From: Bifidobacterium choladohabitans
GTDB taxonomy: Bacteria; Actinomycetota; Actinomycetes; Actinomycetales; Bifidobacteriaceae
DNA: 64,000 nt
Direction: 5' to 3'
NCBI RefSeq assembly: GCF_016102005.1
Contig: NZ_JACFPL010000001.1
Span: 372,001-436,000 of the forward strand
Made by a program: the position numbers and the translations under genes. Under the pieces are notes generated by a model. That model made no database searches. It was given only the letters and a program-made list of their open reading frames with translations, and was not told where the DNA came from. Positions 26,432-35,040 of the stretch are shown in pieces (within the stretch, counting starts at the first letter, position 1; the number at the start of each line of letters is the position of its first letter).

Positions 26432-29400
26432 GCCTTCCTCCCGGTAAGAATTGCCCTGTGGTCCAATTCATCAGTGAACAACCCGGCTTGAATATGGCCG
26501 GCATCCAGTTCCAGCACCTGCTTCAGGCACTCCCGCGCCTGATCGATCTGCCCTGTACCGATGCGTGCCAGGCCCATCAGGTAGAGGCAGTGGACCCGGT
26601 TCATGCGGGTATAGTCCGCATCGAAGGTCAGGAAATCGGGCAGGGAGACTGCGAAATAGTCCTTTTCCACATGGTCGTCCAAGTGCTGCTCGCCGAAGTC
26701 CAGCAGCCGGTAATAGCAGGCGTTGGCCGGACCCTGCTCGCCCAGGGCCTGGTGGGCCAGCCCCTGGAAGAGGACCATCTCGGCGGGCTGATCATTGTAA
26801 TAGAGCGACTCCCCCACCTGCCCCGAGCCCAGGCAGGCCAGACGGAACTCCTGATCCGCAGCTTCCTGGTCACCTGCTGATCGTCTGACCAGCCCAAGGT
26901 AGTAGTGCAGATCGTTGTCCTTCTGACCTTCCAGTTTGCCTTCGCCCAGGTTCTCCGGATAGGTCATGGCTCGCTCCAGCAGGTCCGCAGCACGATCCCA
27001 ATCCCGGACCGCCATGGCGTCCTTGGCCATCAGCGTCAGGGATATTCGGTATTGGGCGGTGATCTTGCCCTCACCACCCTCCCATGGGTGGAAGTGCCGA
27101 CCACTCATCAGCCGATAGGCCCGTTCGTAGCTGCCGGTCTGGTTGAGCAGACTCAGGTATTCGATATAGAGATCGTCCCTGCGGGCCACAACCGATGGAT
27201 GCTTTTCAAATTCCGTCAGCCGACGGGCAAAGCTCCAGCCCATCAGCCTATGGAGCTGATCCCGCTCCAAAAAGACCCGGGCGTCTTCGGGATCCAACCG
27301 GCAGGCGGTCTCGATTTCCTGATCGGCGGCCTGCCAATCGTGTCTTTTGTTGCCATAGGCGATGGCCAGGTTGCGGTGGACGGTGGCGAAGTCGGGGTCC
27401 AGTTGCCGGGAGTGCTCCCAGAGCTTGATGGCCCGGTCAGTCAGAGACTTGTCGTAGTAGAGGCAGCCCAGATAATAGGCTGCCTTGGGACCGTCGACCA
27501 GGGTCATGGCCGTGCGCAGGGGGGCGATATCATCCAGGGAATTGGGGAAGCAGTAGTCCGAAGGCGCGGCCTCAGCGGCTTGGAAGGCCTGAAGGGCCTG
27601 ATCCTTCCGACCCAGCAGGTGCAGATACCAGCCTTGATAATACCGGACCATGGGCTGCTGCTGATCGGCCTGGCCCAGCAGCTGCAGCGCCTCCTCATAG
27701 GCGCCGAATGCCGCATAGTCTCGTGCCGTCCGCAGCAGGTTGAGGTAATCCCCGCGCATCAGGCTGGACAGCTCGTCCGGATCACCGCCTGCCAAGACCC
27801 GCTCGTAGCCGGATACGAAGTCGAACCGATCCAGGGCAAGATTCTCGCGGACCACTTGGTCCGCCTGATCCTTCCTGCCCAGCCGACGCAGCAGATAGGC
27901 CTTGAGCCCACGAGCCCTGATGTTGTCGGTGTTGCGGGTCAGGGCACGCTGGACGAAGTCCAGAGCCTGCTCCAGCTGGCCGCGACATGCCGTGATGCAG
28001 GCCAGACAGAAGAAGGCCCGTTCCTTTTGCGCATCATCCCAGGTAGCCTTGTAGAAGGCGTCGTAGGCCTGGTCCATTCGTCCCTGATAGCTCAAGGCGA
28101 GGCCCAGATTGTAATGGGCCTCGGAATCATAGGGTTGGCTGTTACGCCAGGTCAACCGCTTGATGGCCGTGCGGAAGTGCCGCTCGGCTCCGGCGAAGTC
28201 GCCGCGTCGAAGCAGGAGTCGGCCGTAGGCGTTGTTGATGCGGGCATCGCCCGGGTCACGCTTGAGCCCCTCCAGGTAGTAGGGATCAGGCCGGTAGGTG
28301 GCGTGGCGGTACTGTTCCAGGTGCAGACCGGTCAGCAGCAGTTCCTCGTTGGTGGCGATACGTTCCGGCCGATCGGCGGCCTGTGCCGGCTCGGGAATCC
28401 TTCCGCCGGCGGGCGGCTGTGGACGATAGCTGACCAGGAGCCGTCCTTGAGCGTCCTCCACCCGGGCTGTCAGCGCAGTGGCCGGACGATCACCTGTCTC
28501 GAATTCGGCCCTGACCTGATTGTCGGGGCCTAGGGTGCCCTGCCACTGGTAGAGGATAGATCCGTCATCTGCAGCGACTTGGACACGCGCATCCTTTTGA
28601 ACCCGTGTGGCGTAGACGGTGACTCGCCCCTGCCCGGCCTTCAGCCCCTGGGCCTCGATCCCCTCATGCTCTCCGGCAGCTCCGAAGGTCTGCTCGGGGC
28701 CGACCTCCAGGTTCAGGGCCGCATCCACGCTGGCGTTCTTGACCAGCCCCACCTGCTTGTAGGGCATGAAGTACTGGGTGAAGGTCTTGCCCTCGTAGGG
28801 CTTGAGCCAGGTGAAGTCCGGCTGGTTGTCGGTGAAGACCCCGGTCATCAGCTCCACGTAGGGGCCGTCGGCATCGGTCAGATTGCGATCCCAGGCGTGG
28901 CCGAAGTCCCCGCAGCCCCAGGTCCACTGCTTCTTGCCCGGGGAGATGTGATGGTCAGCCACATGCAGAATGCCCGCCTGCCGGGAGAAATCGTAGCCGC
29001 CGACGAAGTCATAGTCCGAATGGGCAGCCATATAGGAGGTGGGCACCGGCACGTTCTTGTAGCGGCTGATATCCACTCCCTGGGAATAGTCGTGCTTGTA
29101 GTAGGTCCCCGTGGCGATGGGATAGCGGGAGACGTCGCGCTTGCCATGGTCCATGACCGCAGTGACATCTGGCGGCATGACGGTCCTGGTGTGCTCGTTG
29201 ACCGCCACGGCCGGGTTGGCCCACCAGAGGAAGGACTGCGGCAAAGGCGTGCCGTTGTAGAGCCGGGCCGAGATTTCGATGACGCTGAGCCCGGGATGCA
29301 GGGCGATGGTCGTGGTGACCTGGGTGCCGTATATGCGGTCGGTATCATGGCAGACCACCGCCTTGCCACCGTCCGGTAGGTCCTTGAGCGTGCAGTCCAC

Positions 29401-29793
29401 CGGGAGGAAGGTGCTGGGCCGGTGGTGCTGCGGCCAGTTGAACTCGATGCCGCCGGAAATCCAAGGGCCGGTCAGGCCCACCAGGGCAGGTTTGATGACC
29501 CGGTTGCGGTAGACGAAGTCATAGTCGTTGGTCTTGTCCCGGGCATACTGGATGCGTCCGCCCAGCTCAGGCAGGACGGTCACCTCCAGGTATTCGTTCT
29601 CCAGAATGACCGCCTTGTAGTCCTGATCCTTGCATTCATCCGAGATGGTCTCGATGACCGGGTAGGGATAGACCCGACCCGAAGAACCCTGGTAGACTCG
29701 ATTTTCAATAAATTGCGGATTCTTGTCCGGTTTTCCGATTCCGTAGGTTGGAATCGTCAGCTCTGTGACTTTCACTGTGACGCCCATGGTCAT
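26428..29793 (-). CDS. DUF5107 domain protein with C-terminal TPR array
   Basis: A 1121-residue protein of unknown biochemical role. The N-terminal 400 residues look like DUF5107, a beta-sandwich of the galactose-mutarotase-like type, with ENEYLEVTVLPELGGRI, GPWISGGIEFNWPQHHRP and FLWWANPA; aldose epimerases carry similar ELGGR turns. Residues about 400-480 form a beta linker. From about 500 to 1110 there are many helical repeats of TPR type (for example NNAYGRLLLRRGDFAGAERHF and AHYNLGLALSYQGRMDQAYDAF). No signal peptide or membrane segment. A second ATG at 29787 is also possible. The tight overlap with the GH2 gene suggests one functional unit, perhaps a sugar-binding or glycosidase scaffold. 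Confidence 0.8.
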   Translation of the reverse strand: MTMGVTVKVTELTIPTYGIGKPDKNPQFIENRVYQGSSGRVYPYPVIETISDECKDQDYKAVILENEYLEVTVLPELGGRIQYARDKTNDYDFVYRNRVIKPALVGLTGPWISGGIEFNWPQHHRPSTFLPVDCTLKDLPDGGKAVVCHDTDRIYGTQVTTTIALHPGLSVIEISARLYNGTPLPQSFLWWANPAVAVNEHTRTVMPPDVTAVMDHGKRDVSRYPIATGTYYKHDYSQGVDISRYKNVPVPTSYMAAHSDYDFVGGYDFSRQAGILHVADHHISPGKKQWTWGCGDFGHAWDRNLTDADGPYVELMTGVFTDNQPDFTWLKPYEGKTFTQYFMPYKQVGLVKNASVDAALNLEVGPEQTFGAAGEHEGIEAQGLKAGQGRVTVYATRVQKDARVQVAADDGSILYQWQGTLGPDNQVRAEFETGDRPATALTARVEDAQGRLLVSYRPQPPAGGRIPEPAQAADRPERIATNEELLLTGLHLEQYRHATYRPDPYYLEGLKRDPGDARINNAYGRLLLRRGDFAGAERHFRTAIKRLTWRNSQPYDSEAHYNLGLALSYQGRMDQAYDAFYKATWDDAQKERAFFCLACITACRGQLEQALDFVQRALTRNTDNIRARGLKAYLLRRLGRKDQADQVVRENLALDRFDFVSGYERVLAGGDPDELSSLMRGDYLNLLRTARDYAAFGAYEEALQLLGQADQQQPMVRYYQGWYLHLLGRKDQALQAFQAAEAAPSDYCFPNSLDDIAPLRTAMTLVDGPKAAYYLGCLYYDKSLTDRAIKLWEHSRQLDPDFATVHRNLAIAYGNKRHDWQAADQEIETACRLDPEDARVFLERDQLHRLMGWSFARRLTEFEKHPSVVARRDDLYIEYLSLLNQTGSYERAYRLMSGRHFHPWEGGEGKITAQYRISLTLMAKDAMAVRDWDRAADLLERAMTYPENLGEGKLEGQKDNDLHYYLGLVRRSAGDQEAADQEFRLACLGSGQVGESLYYNDQPAEMVLFQGLAHQALGEQGPANACYYRLLDFGEQHLDDHVEKDYFAVSLPDFLTFDADYTRMNRVHCLYLMGLARIGTGQIDQARECLKQVLELDAGHIQAGLFTDELDHRAILTGRKA

Positions 29794-29970
29794 CAGCCCC
29801 TTGTCTGCTCAGCAAAACTGTATATATTTGCTCTCAGTCTATAGTCGGAATCGGCCCTCAGAACTGCATAAATTGTTTGAAAATATTAAAAAATTGCTAC
29901 TGAGTCCTATGACTGACCGGCACTTGTTCAGCTCGGGGCGACAGCTGAGAATGAACGGGGACATACACAT

Positions 29971-30006
29971 GAAAGGGGGTCGGCCCATCAAGGACCGACC
30001 CCCTAG
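29971..30006 (-). terminator. Terminator of the ABC exporter operon
   Basis: AGGGGGTCGG pairs perfectly with CCGACCCCCT around an 11-base loop; on the minus strand TTT follows the stem. It lies 70 bases past the stop of the downstream exporter gene. The remainder of the 285-base gap to the DUF5107 gene is AT-rich around 29815-29895 and probably holds that gene's promoter. Confidence 0.7.
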
Positions 30007-30077
30007 GCTGGCATTCGCCTTGCGCCGGGTCATACCTTTCGGCGCCTTCCTTTGACCTTCGGCAATCCCGGAGAACC

Positions 30078-32090
30078 CTACTCCAGTTCCAGGGCTCCGG
30101 TGTAGAGCTGGTAGTACTCGCCGTGTTTGGCTATCAGCTCATCGTGATTGCCGCGCTCGATGATTCGCCCGTGGTCCAGGACCATGATCACATCGGAGTT
30201 GCGAACCGTGGAGAGCCTATGGGCGATGACGAAGACCGTCCTGCCGCGCATCAGCGCGTCCATGCCCTGCTGGACCACCTCCTCCGTTCGGGTGTCGATT
30301 GAGGAAGTGGCTTCGTCCAGAATCATGGCCGGAGGATCCGCCACCGCCGCCCTGGCAATGGAAATCAGCTGGCGCTGACCCTGGGACAATCCGCTTCCAT
30401 CACCTTCAAGAACGGTCTGGTAACCCTGGGGAAGCATGCGGATGAAGCTGTCGGCGTTGGTCATCCTGGCAGCTTCGATGCACTCCTGGTCCGTAGCATC
30501 CAGGCGACCATAGCGGATGTTGTCCAGGACGGTACCCGTGAAGAGGTTGACATCCTGAAGGACGATGCCCAGGGAGCGGCGGAGGTCAGGCTTGCGGATA
30601 TTCCTCACATCGATCCCGTCATAGAGGATCTGCCCCTGCTGGATGTCGTAGAAACGGTTGATCAGGTTGGTGATTGTGGTCTTGCCGGCACCTGTGGCAC
30701 CGACCAGCGCCACCTTCTGCCCGGGCTTGGCGAACCAGGTGATATCGTGCAGGACAGGCTTGCTCGGGTCGTATCCGAAGCTGACGTCGGTGAATCGCAC
30801 ATCCCCCTGGAGGAGGGTGTATCTCCCGTCAGGGGAGGTGATGGCCTGATCCTTGGCCTTCAGGGCCACATCACGGGCATCGCCGGGAAGCTTCATGGCG
30901 GCCTCCAACGAGCGCCTGCCGTCGTCATCCGCCTCGCGCTTCCAAGCCCAGTGCCCTGTTTCGTGATCGACTGGGGTCATGGTCCGTCCGTCCGAGGCCA
31001 GTTCGACACTGACCAATCTGACCGTACCCTGGTCGGACTCGGCAGGCTGGTCCATCAGGTCGAAGATCCGGGAGGCGCCGGCCAGGGCCATCATGACCAT
31101 GTTGAATTGCATGGAGACCTGGCCGATGGGGTTGATGAAGGAGCGGGAAAGGGTAAGGAGGGAGACGATGGTTCCCAGGGTCAGCGGCCCCGCCCCGGTC
31201 AGTCCTACATTGCCCATGCCCGCAATGCCGGCCAGCCCACCGACGATGGCCAGGATGACATAGAGCAGGTAGCCCATGTTGCCCACGACCGGCATGGTGA
31301 CGTTGCCGTAGGTGTTGGCCTGGGCCGAGGCCTGGAAGAGCTCCTCGTTCCTCTCCGCGAAGACCTTGGCGGTGGCATCCTCATGGTTGAAGACCTTGAC
31401 GACCTTCTGCCCGTTGACGGCCTCTTCGACGAAGGCGTTCACCTGGCCCAGATAGCGCTGCTGGTGAACAAAGTACCGGCCGCTTCGGGTGACCAGAACC
31501 CGGACCACCACAATCAGGACCGCCGCGAAGACCAGGGTCAGGACGGTGAAGGGAATGGAGAGCCAGAGCATGGAGATCAGGGCCGCCAGAGCGGACAGGA
31601 CCGAGGAGACCATCTGCGGGAAGGACTGGGAGATGGCCTGGCGGAGGGTATCCGTGTCGTTGGTGTAGCGGCTCATGGTGTCGCCGTGCTCATGGGTGTC
31701 GAAGAAGCCGATGGGCAGTTCCTGCTGGTGGGCGAACATCTGGTCGCGGATCGTCTTCAGGGTGCCCTGCTCGACCTTGACGATCAGCCAGTTCCAGAAC
31801 CAGGAGCAGAAGGTCCCCACCGCATAGAGGCAACCCATCAGAATCAGGGTTCTCATCAGCGGTCCCCAGTCAGGGTTGTCGGCCCCGACCAGCGGCAGGA
31901 TGTAGTTGTCGATAAGCGGCTGGAGGAAGAAGGCCGATGCCGCCTGGGCCCCGGCGCTGATGATGATGCAGACCACGATCACCGCCAGCTGCCAGCGGTA
32001 GGCCAGCAAGTAGCCTAGGATGCGACGGGTCGTCCCCGGCGCGGCCTTGTCCAGGCGGGGCTTGCGGTCCTTGAATGATCCGTCACTCAT
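30078..32090 (-). CDS. ABC exporter half-transporter, second subunit
   Basis: Membrane and ATPase domains fused in 670 residues. Six membrane helices fill the first 320 residues. The ATPase domain has Walker A GATGAGKT (near 458), a degenerate signature LSQGQRQ (near 563) and a full Walker B MILDEATS with the catalytic Glu. Between the two lies an unusual insert of about 85 residues (about 345-430), charged and without hydrophobic stretches. It overlaps the upstream subunit by eight bases. Such pairs export drugs, peptides or lipids; the substrate is unknown. Confidence 0.9.
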   Translation of the reverse strand: MSDGSFKDRKPRLDKAAPGTTRRILGYLLAYRWQLAVIVVCIIISAGAQAASAFFLQPLIDNYILPLVGADNPDWGPLMRTLILMGCLYAVGTFCSWFWNWLIVKVEQGTLKTIRDQMFAHQQELPIGFFDTHEHGDTMSRYTNDTDTLRQAISQSFPQMVSSVLSALAALISMLWLSIPFTVLTLVFAAVLIVVVRVLVTRSGRYFVHQQRYLGQVNAFVEEAVNGQKVVKVFNHEDATAKVFAERNEELFQASAQANTYGNVTMPVVGNMGYLLYVILAIVGGLAGIAGMGNVGLTGAGPLTLGTIVSLLTLSRSFINPIGQVSMQFNMVMMALAGASRIFDLMDQPAESDQGTVRLVSVELASDGRTMTPVDHETGHWAWKREADDDGRRSLEAAMKLPGDARDVALKAKDQAITSPDGRYTLLQGDVRFTDVSFGYDPSKPVLHDITWFAKPGQKVALVGATGAGKTTITNLINRFYDIQQGQILYDGIDVRNIRKPDLRRSLGIVLQDVNLFTGTVLDNIRYGRLDATDQECIEAARMTNADSFIRMLPQGYQTVLEGDGSGLSQGQRQLISIARAAVADPPAMILDEATSSIDTRTEEVVQQGMDALMRGRTVFVIAHRLSTVRNSDVIMVLDHGRIIERGNHDELIAKHGEYYQLYTGALELE

Positions 32091-33957
32091 GGTCCTTGTC
32101 CTCCTCGCTCTGGTTCCTGGTCTGTGATTCGTAGATGGATCGGTACTCCTGACATGTTCGCAGAAGCTCCTGGTGGGTGCCCTTGTCGAGAATCCTGCCC
32201 TCTTCCAGGACCACGATCATGTCGGCGTCCTCCACGGAGGCCAGACGCTGGGAGATGATGATCTTGGTGGTGTCGGGAATCTCCTGACTGAAGGCCCGGC
32301 GGATCAGCTGGTCGGTCTTGGTGTCCACGGCGCTGGTCGAGTCATCCAGAATCAGGATGTCAGGCTTCTTCAGAAGGGCCCGTGCTATGCACAGACGCTG
32401 TCGCTGGCCGCCGGAGAGGTTGGTGCCGCCCTCGTCCAGGTAGGTCTGATACCCATCAGGGAACTCCCGTACGAAATCGTCGGCCTGGGCCAGGGTACAG
32501 GCTCGCACCAGCTCGTCGTCCGTGGCCTCAGGGTTGCCCCAGCGCAGATTCTCGGCGATGGTCCCGGTGAAGAGGACATTCTTCTGGAGCACCATGGCCA
32601 CCTGATCGCGCAGGACGGTCAGGTCGTACTGACGCACATCCACCCCGCCCACCTGGAGGGACCCCTCTGTCACGTCATAGAGACGAGGAATGAGCTGAAC
32701 CAGACTGGACTTGGAGGAGCCGGTCCCGCCCACGATGCCTAGGGTGGAGCCCGAGGGAACGTCCAGATTGATATGGCTCAGAACGGGGCGTTCGGACCGG
32801 TCCGAGTAACGGAAGGTCACATCCTGGAAGCTGATGGATCCATCGGCCACCTTCATGATCGGATTGGCGGGATCATGCACGGTGCTGACCTCGTTCAGCA
32901 CCTGGCAGATACGCTCGGCGGAAGCCTGGGAGATGACCACCATGACCACGATCATGGAGACCATGTTCATGGCCATCATGATCTGGATGGCATAGGTGAC
33001 CAGGGCGGTCAGATCGCCCGTGGTCAGCCCCAGGGCGGCGTTGTTCCCGGAGGCCACAATCTGGGAGGCGCCCATCCAGGATATGACCAGCAGAGAGGCG
33101 TAGATGCAGAAGTTCAACAGCGCCGGGTTCAGGCTCATGATCCGCTCGGCCTTGCAGAAGGCCCGGTAGATGGCCAAAGAAATCCCGTTGAATTTGCGCT
33201 CTTCGTAGTCCTCCCGGTTGTAGGACTTGACCACCCTGATGCCCTGGAGGTTCTCGTCCACCACATTGTTGAGGTGGTCGTAGGTGTGGAAGACGCGCTC
33301 GAAGATGGGGTGAACCAGCAGGGACAGGCCTATCAGCCCGAAGCCCAGGATGGGGATGGCAATCAGGAAGACCAGTGATATGGGCCTGGAGATCCTATAA
33401 GAAAAGAGCCAGGCCACGATGACCATGATCGGCGCCCTGACCCCGACCCTGATGACCATCTGATAGGCATTCTGCAGGTTGGTCACATCAGTGGTCAGCC
33501 TGGTGATGATGGATCCGGTGGAGAAGCGGTCGATGTTGGTGAAGCTGAAGGACTGCACCTTGGCGAACAGATCGCTGCGGACATTCTTGGCCAGGCCGGA
33601 AGAGGCGATGGCCGCATACCGTCCGGACATGAACCCGGAGAAAAGCGAGACGGCGGAGCAGGCCAGCAATATCAGCCCGAACTTGAAGATGGCCGGCATG
33701 GACCTCCCCGAGACCCCTTGGTCGATCAGGGAGGCCATGATGGTCGGGATCACAATCTCAAGGACGCTCTCAAGAAAGACGAAGGCCGGAGCCAGAAAGC
33801 TCGCCTTCCGGTATTCGCGCAGGGAGCGCAGGATGGTACGGATGGTATGCTTCGGACGCGCTGGTTCCTGTTTTTCCGATCTGACCACGGATGCAGTAGA
33901 CCCCTTCAAGTGGACCTCTTCTGTTTCTGTACTGATTTCTCTATCTTTTACGGCCAA
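32083..33957 (-). CDS. ABC exporter half-transporter, first subunit
   Basis: A 624-residue fusion of six membrane helices and an ATPase domain. Walker A reads GGTGSSKSS, with Ser where the second Gly is usual; the signature LSGGQRQR is intact; Walker B ends in LILDDSTS, with Asp replacing the catalytic Glu. These changes complement those in the partner, giving one competent and one degenerate ATP site as in BmrCD- or TM287/288-type exporters. The frame opens at a TTG (33957) with a poor ribosome-binding site; internal TTG or GTG starts within the first 30 residues are possible. Confidence 0.88.
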   Translation of the reverse strand: MAVKDREISTETEEVHLKGSTASVVRSEKQEPARPKHTIRTILRSLREYRKASFLAPAFVFLESVLEIVIPTIMASLIDQGVSGRSMPAIFKFGLILLACSAVSLFSGFMSGRYAAIASSGLAKNVRSDLFAKVQSFSFTNIDRFSTGSIITRLTTDVTNLQNAYQMVIRVGVRAPIMVIVAWLFSYRISRPISLVFLIAIPILGFGLIGLSLLVHPIFERVFHTYDHLNNVVDENLQGIRVVKSYNREDYEERKFNGISLAIYRAFCKAERIMSLNPALLNFCIYASLLVISWMGASQIVASGNNAALGLTTGDLTALVTYAIQIMMAMNMVSMIVVMVVISQASAERICQVLNEVSTVHDPANPIMKVADGSISFQDVTFRYSDRSERPVLSHINLDVPSGSTLGIVGGTGSSKSSLVQLIPRLYDVTEGSLQVGGVDVRQYDLTVLRDQVAMVLQKNVLFTGTIAENLRWGNPEATDDELVRACTLAQADDFVREFPDGYQTYLDEGGTNLSGGQRQRLCIARALLKKPDILILDDSTSAVDTKTDQLIRRAFSQEIPDTTKIIISQRLASVEDADMIVVLEEGRILDKGTHQELLRTCQEYRSIYESQTRNQSEEDKDHE

Positions 33958-33972
33958 TCACCGACATGCAAT

Positions 33973-33988
33973 ACCCTCGAAAGAGGGT
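33973..33988 (-). promoter_or_regulatory. Perfect inverted repeat in front of the ABC exporter genes
   Basis: ACCCTC-GAAA-GAGGGT is a perfect 6-4-6 palindrome that ends 16 bases upstream of the assigned start codon. As DNA it could bind a dimeric repressor; as RNA it would be a stem-loop next to the ribosome-binding site. No regulator gene is adjacent. Confidence 0.4.
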
Positions 33989-34057
33989 CTGAATGCACCT
34001 AGGCTATCATCCTGTCCGCCAGGGTTGGGCGGACGGGTACGGATTTCCGCCCTCCAC

Positions 34058-34101
34058 AAAAAGAAGCTGTCACGCCCCTTGGGGTCATGCAGCTTCTTTG
34101 C
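34058..34101 (-). terminator. Terminator of adk
   Basis: AAGAAGCTG (34061-34069) pairs with CAGCTTCTT (34090-34098), with an inner CCCC/GGGG stem. On the minus strand it runs directly into TTTTT. It lies about 120 bases past the adk stop and isolates adk from the exporter genes. Confidence 0.85.
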
Positions 34102-34221
34102 TCCAGTTGGTCTTGCCAGCGGGTCCTGCCTGTGTGCTCCGAACAGGCATGCGTGGCCCTGCTCATTGACCGGAATCGTTGATTGAGCCAGTGACAGACC
34201 CCTCGCCTGACAGGCTATGAA

Positions 34222-34794
34222 TCAGCGCTTGTCCAACCGGGCGATAATCTCCTTGGAGATCTGGTCGACCTCACCCTGGCCATCCACTGCGACCAGAAGG
34301 CCACGGGACTTATAGGTGTTCAGCAGGGGGGCAGTCTCCTTGGCATAGATATCCAGACGCTTGGCGATGGCCTCGGGGGTATCGTCTGCCCGCCCCTCTT
34401 CCCTTGCCCGCTTGGCGATGCGCTGCATGAGCACGTCATGGTCGGCATCCAGGGCCACCACAGCCGTCAGCGGAGTGCCAAGCTCCTGGAGCATCTTGTC
34501 CAGCGCCTCGACCTGGGAGGCCGAACGGGGGTAGCCGTCCAGAATCCAGCCCTGGGCTGCGTCGTCCATGCCCAGGCGGTCCTTGACGATCTTGTTGGTC
34601 AGCTCGTCTGGAACCAGCTCACCCTTGTCGGTGTAGGCCTTGGCCTGCTTGCCCAGTTCGGTTCCATTCTTGAGGTTATAGCGGAAGATATCGCCGGTGG
34701 AAATGGCCGGAATCCCGTAATGCTTGCTGAGCAAGGCCGCCTGCGTGCCCTTGCCAACACCTTGAGGTCCCATGATCAACAGTCTCTGTGCCAT
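34222..34794 (-). CDS. adk: Adenylate kinase, short form
   Basis: Transfers phosphate between ATP and AMP to set the adenylate balance. The 190 residues start with the P-loop MGPQGVGKGTQ, then the AMP-binding STGDIFRYN and DGYPRSASQVEAL motifs. The length fits the short type without the LID zinc domain. The P-loop has PQGVGK rather than the common APGAGK. It lies next to secY, as in many bacteria, but a terminator-like hairpin separates the two, so adk probably has its own promoter in 34795-34950. Confidence 0.95.
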   Translation of the reverse strand: MAQRLLIMGPQGVGKGTQAALLSKHYGIPAISTGDIFRYNLKNGTELGKQAKAYTDKGELVPDELTNKIVKDRLGMDDAAQGWILDGYPRSASQVEALDKMLQELGTPLTAVVALDADHDVLMQRIAKRAREEGRADDTPEAIAKRLDIYAKETAPLLNTYKSRGLLVAVDGQGEVDQISKEIIARLDKR

Positions 34795-34954
34795 TCCCTA
34801 TCCTTTGCTCGATATTCTTTTGCTCTCAGCTCTCCGGCCCCAGACGGCCTTGGCCGTCTTAACCGCGCAGAACCCTCATTTACGTATGCTAGCGGCTACC
34901 TGGCCCAATACAGGCAGCACCCACTAAACCCATGCAAACAGTTTTCCTGACACA

Positions 34955-34993
34955 TAAAGGCCGACCCCTGCCACCAAGGGCCGGGGCCGGACC
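34955..34993 (-). terminator. Terminator after secY
   Basis: On the minus strand GTCCGGCCCC pairs with GGGGTCGGCC using two wobble pairs and is followed by TTTATG. It begins about 50 bases past the secY stop and would close the S10-spc transcript. Confidence 0.65.
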
Positions 34994-35040
34994 TTCAAAC
35001 TGTTTAGCCTGAAATCACTCACGGGTGTTCGGCAGAAAGG

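Noticed and set aside
26905-28533. 542-residue open frame on the plus strand
   Set aside because: Antisense to the TPR part of the DUF5107 protein, with no motif or start signal.
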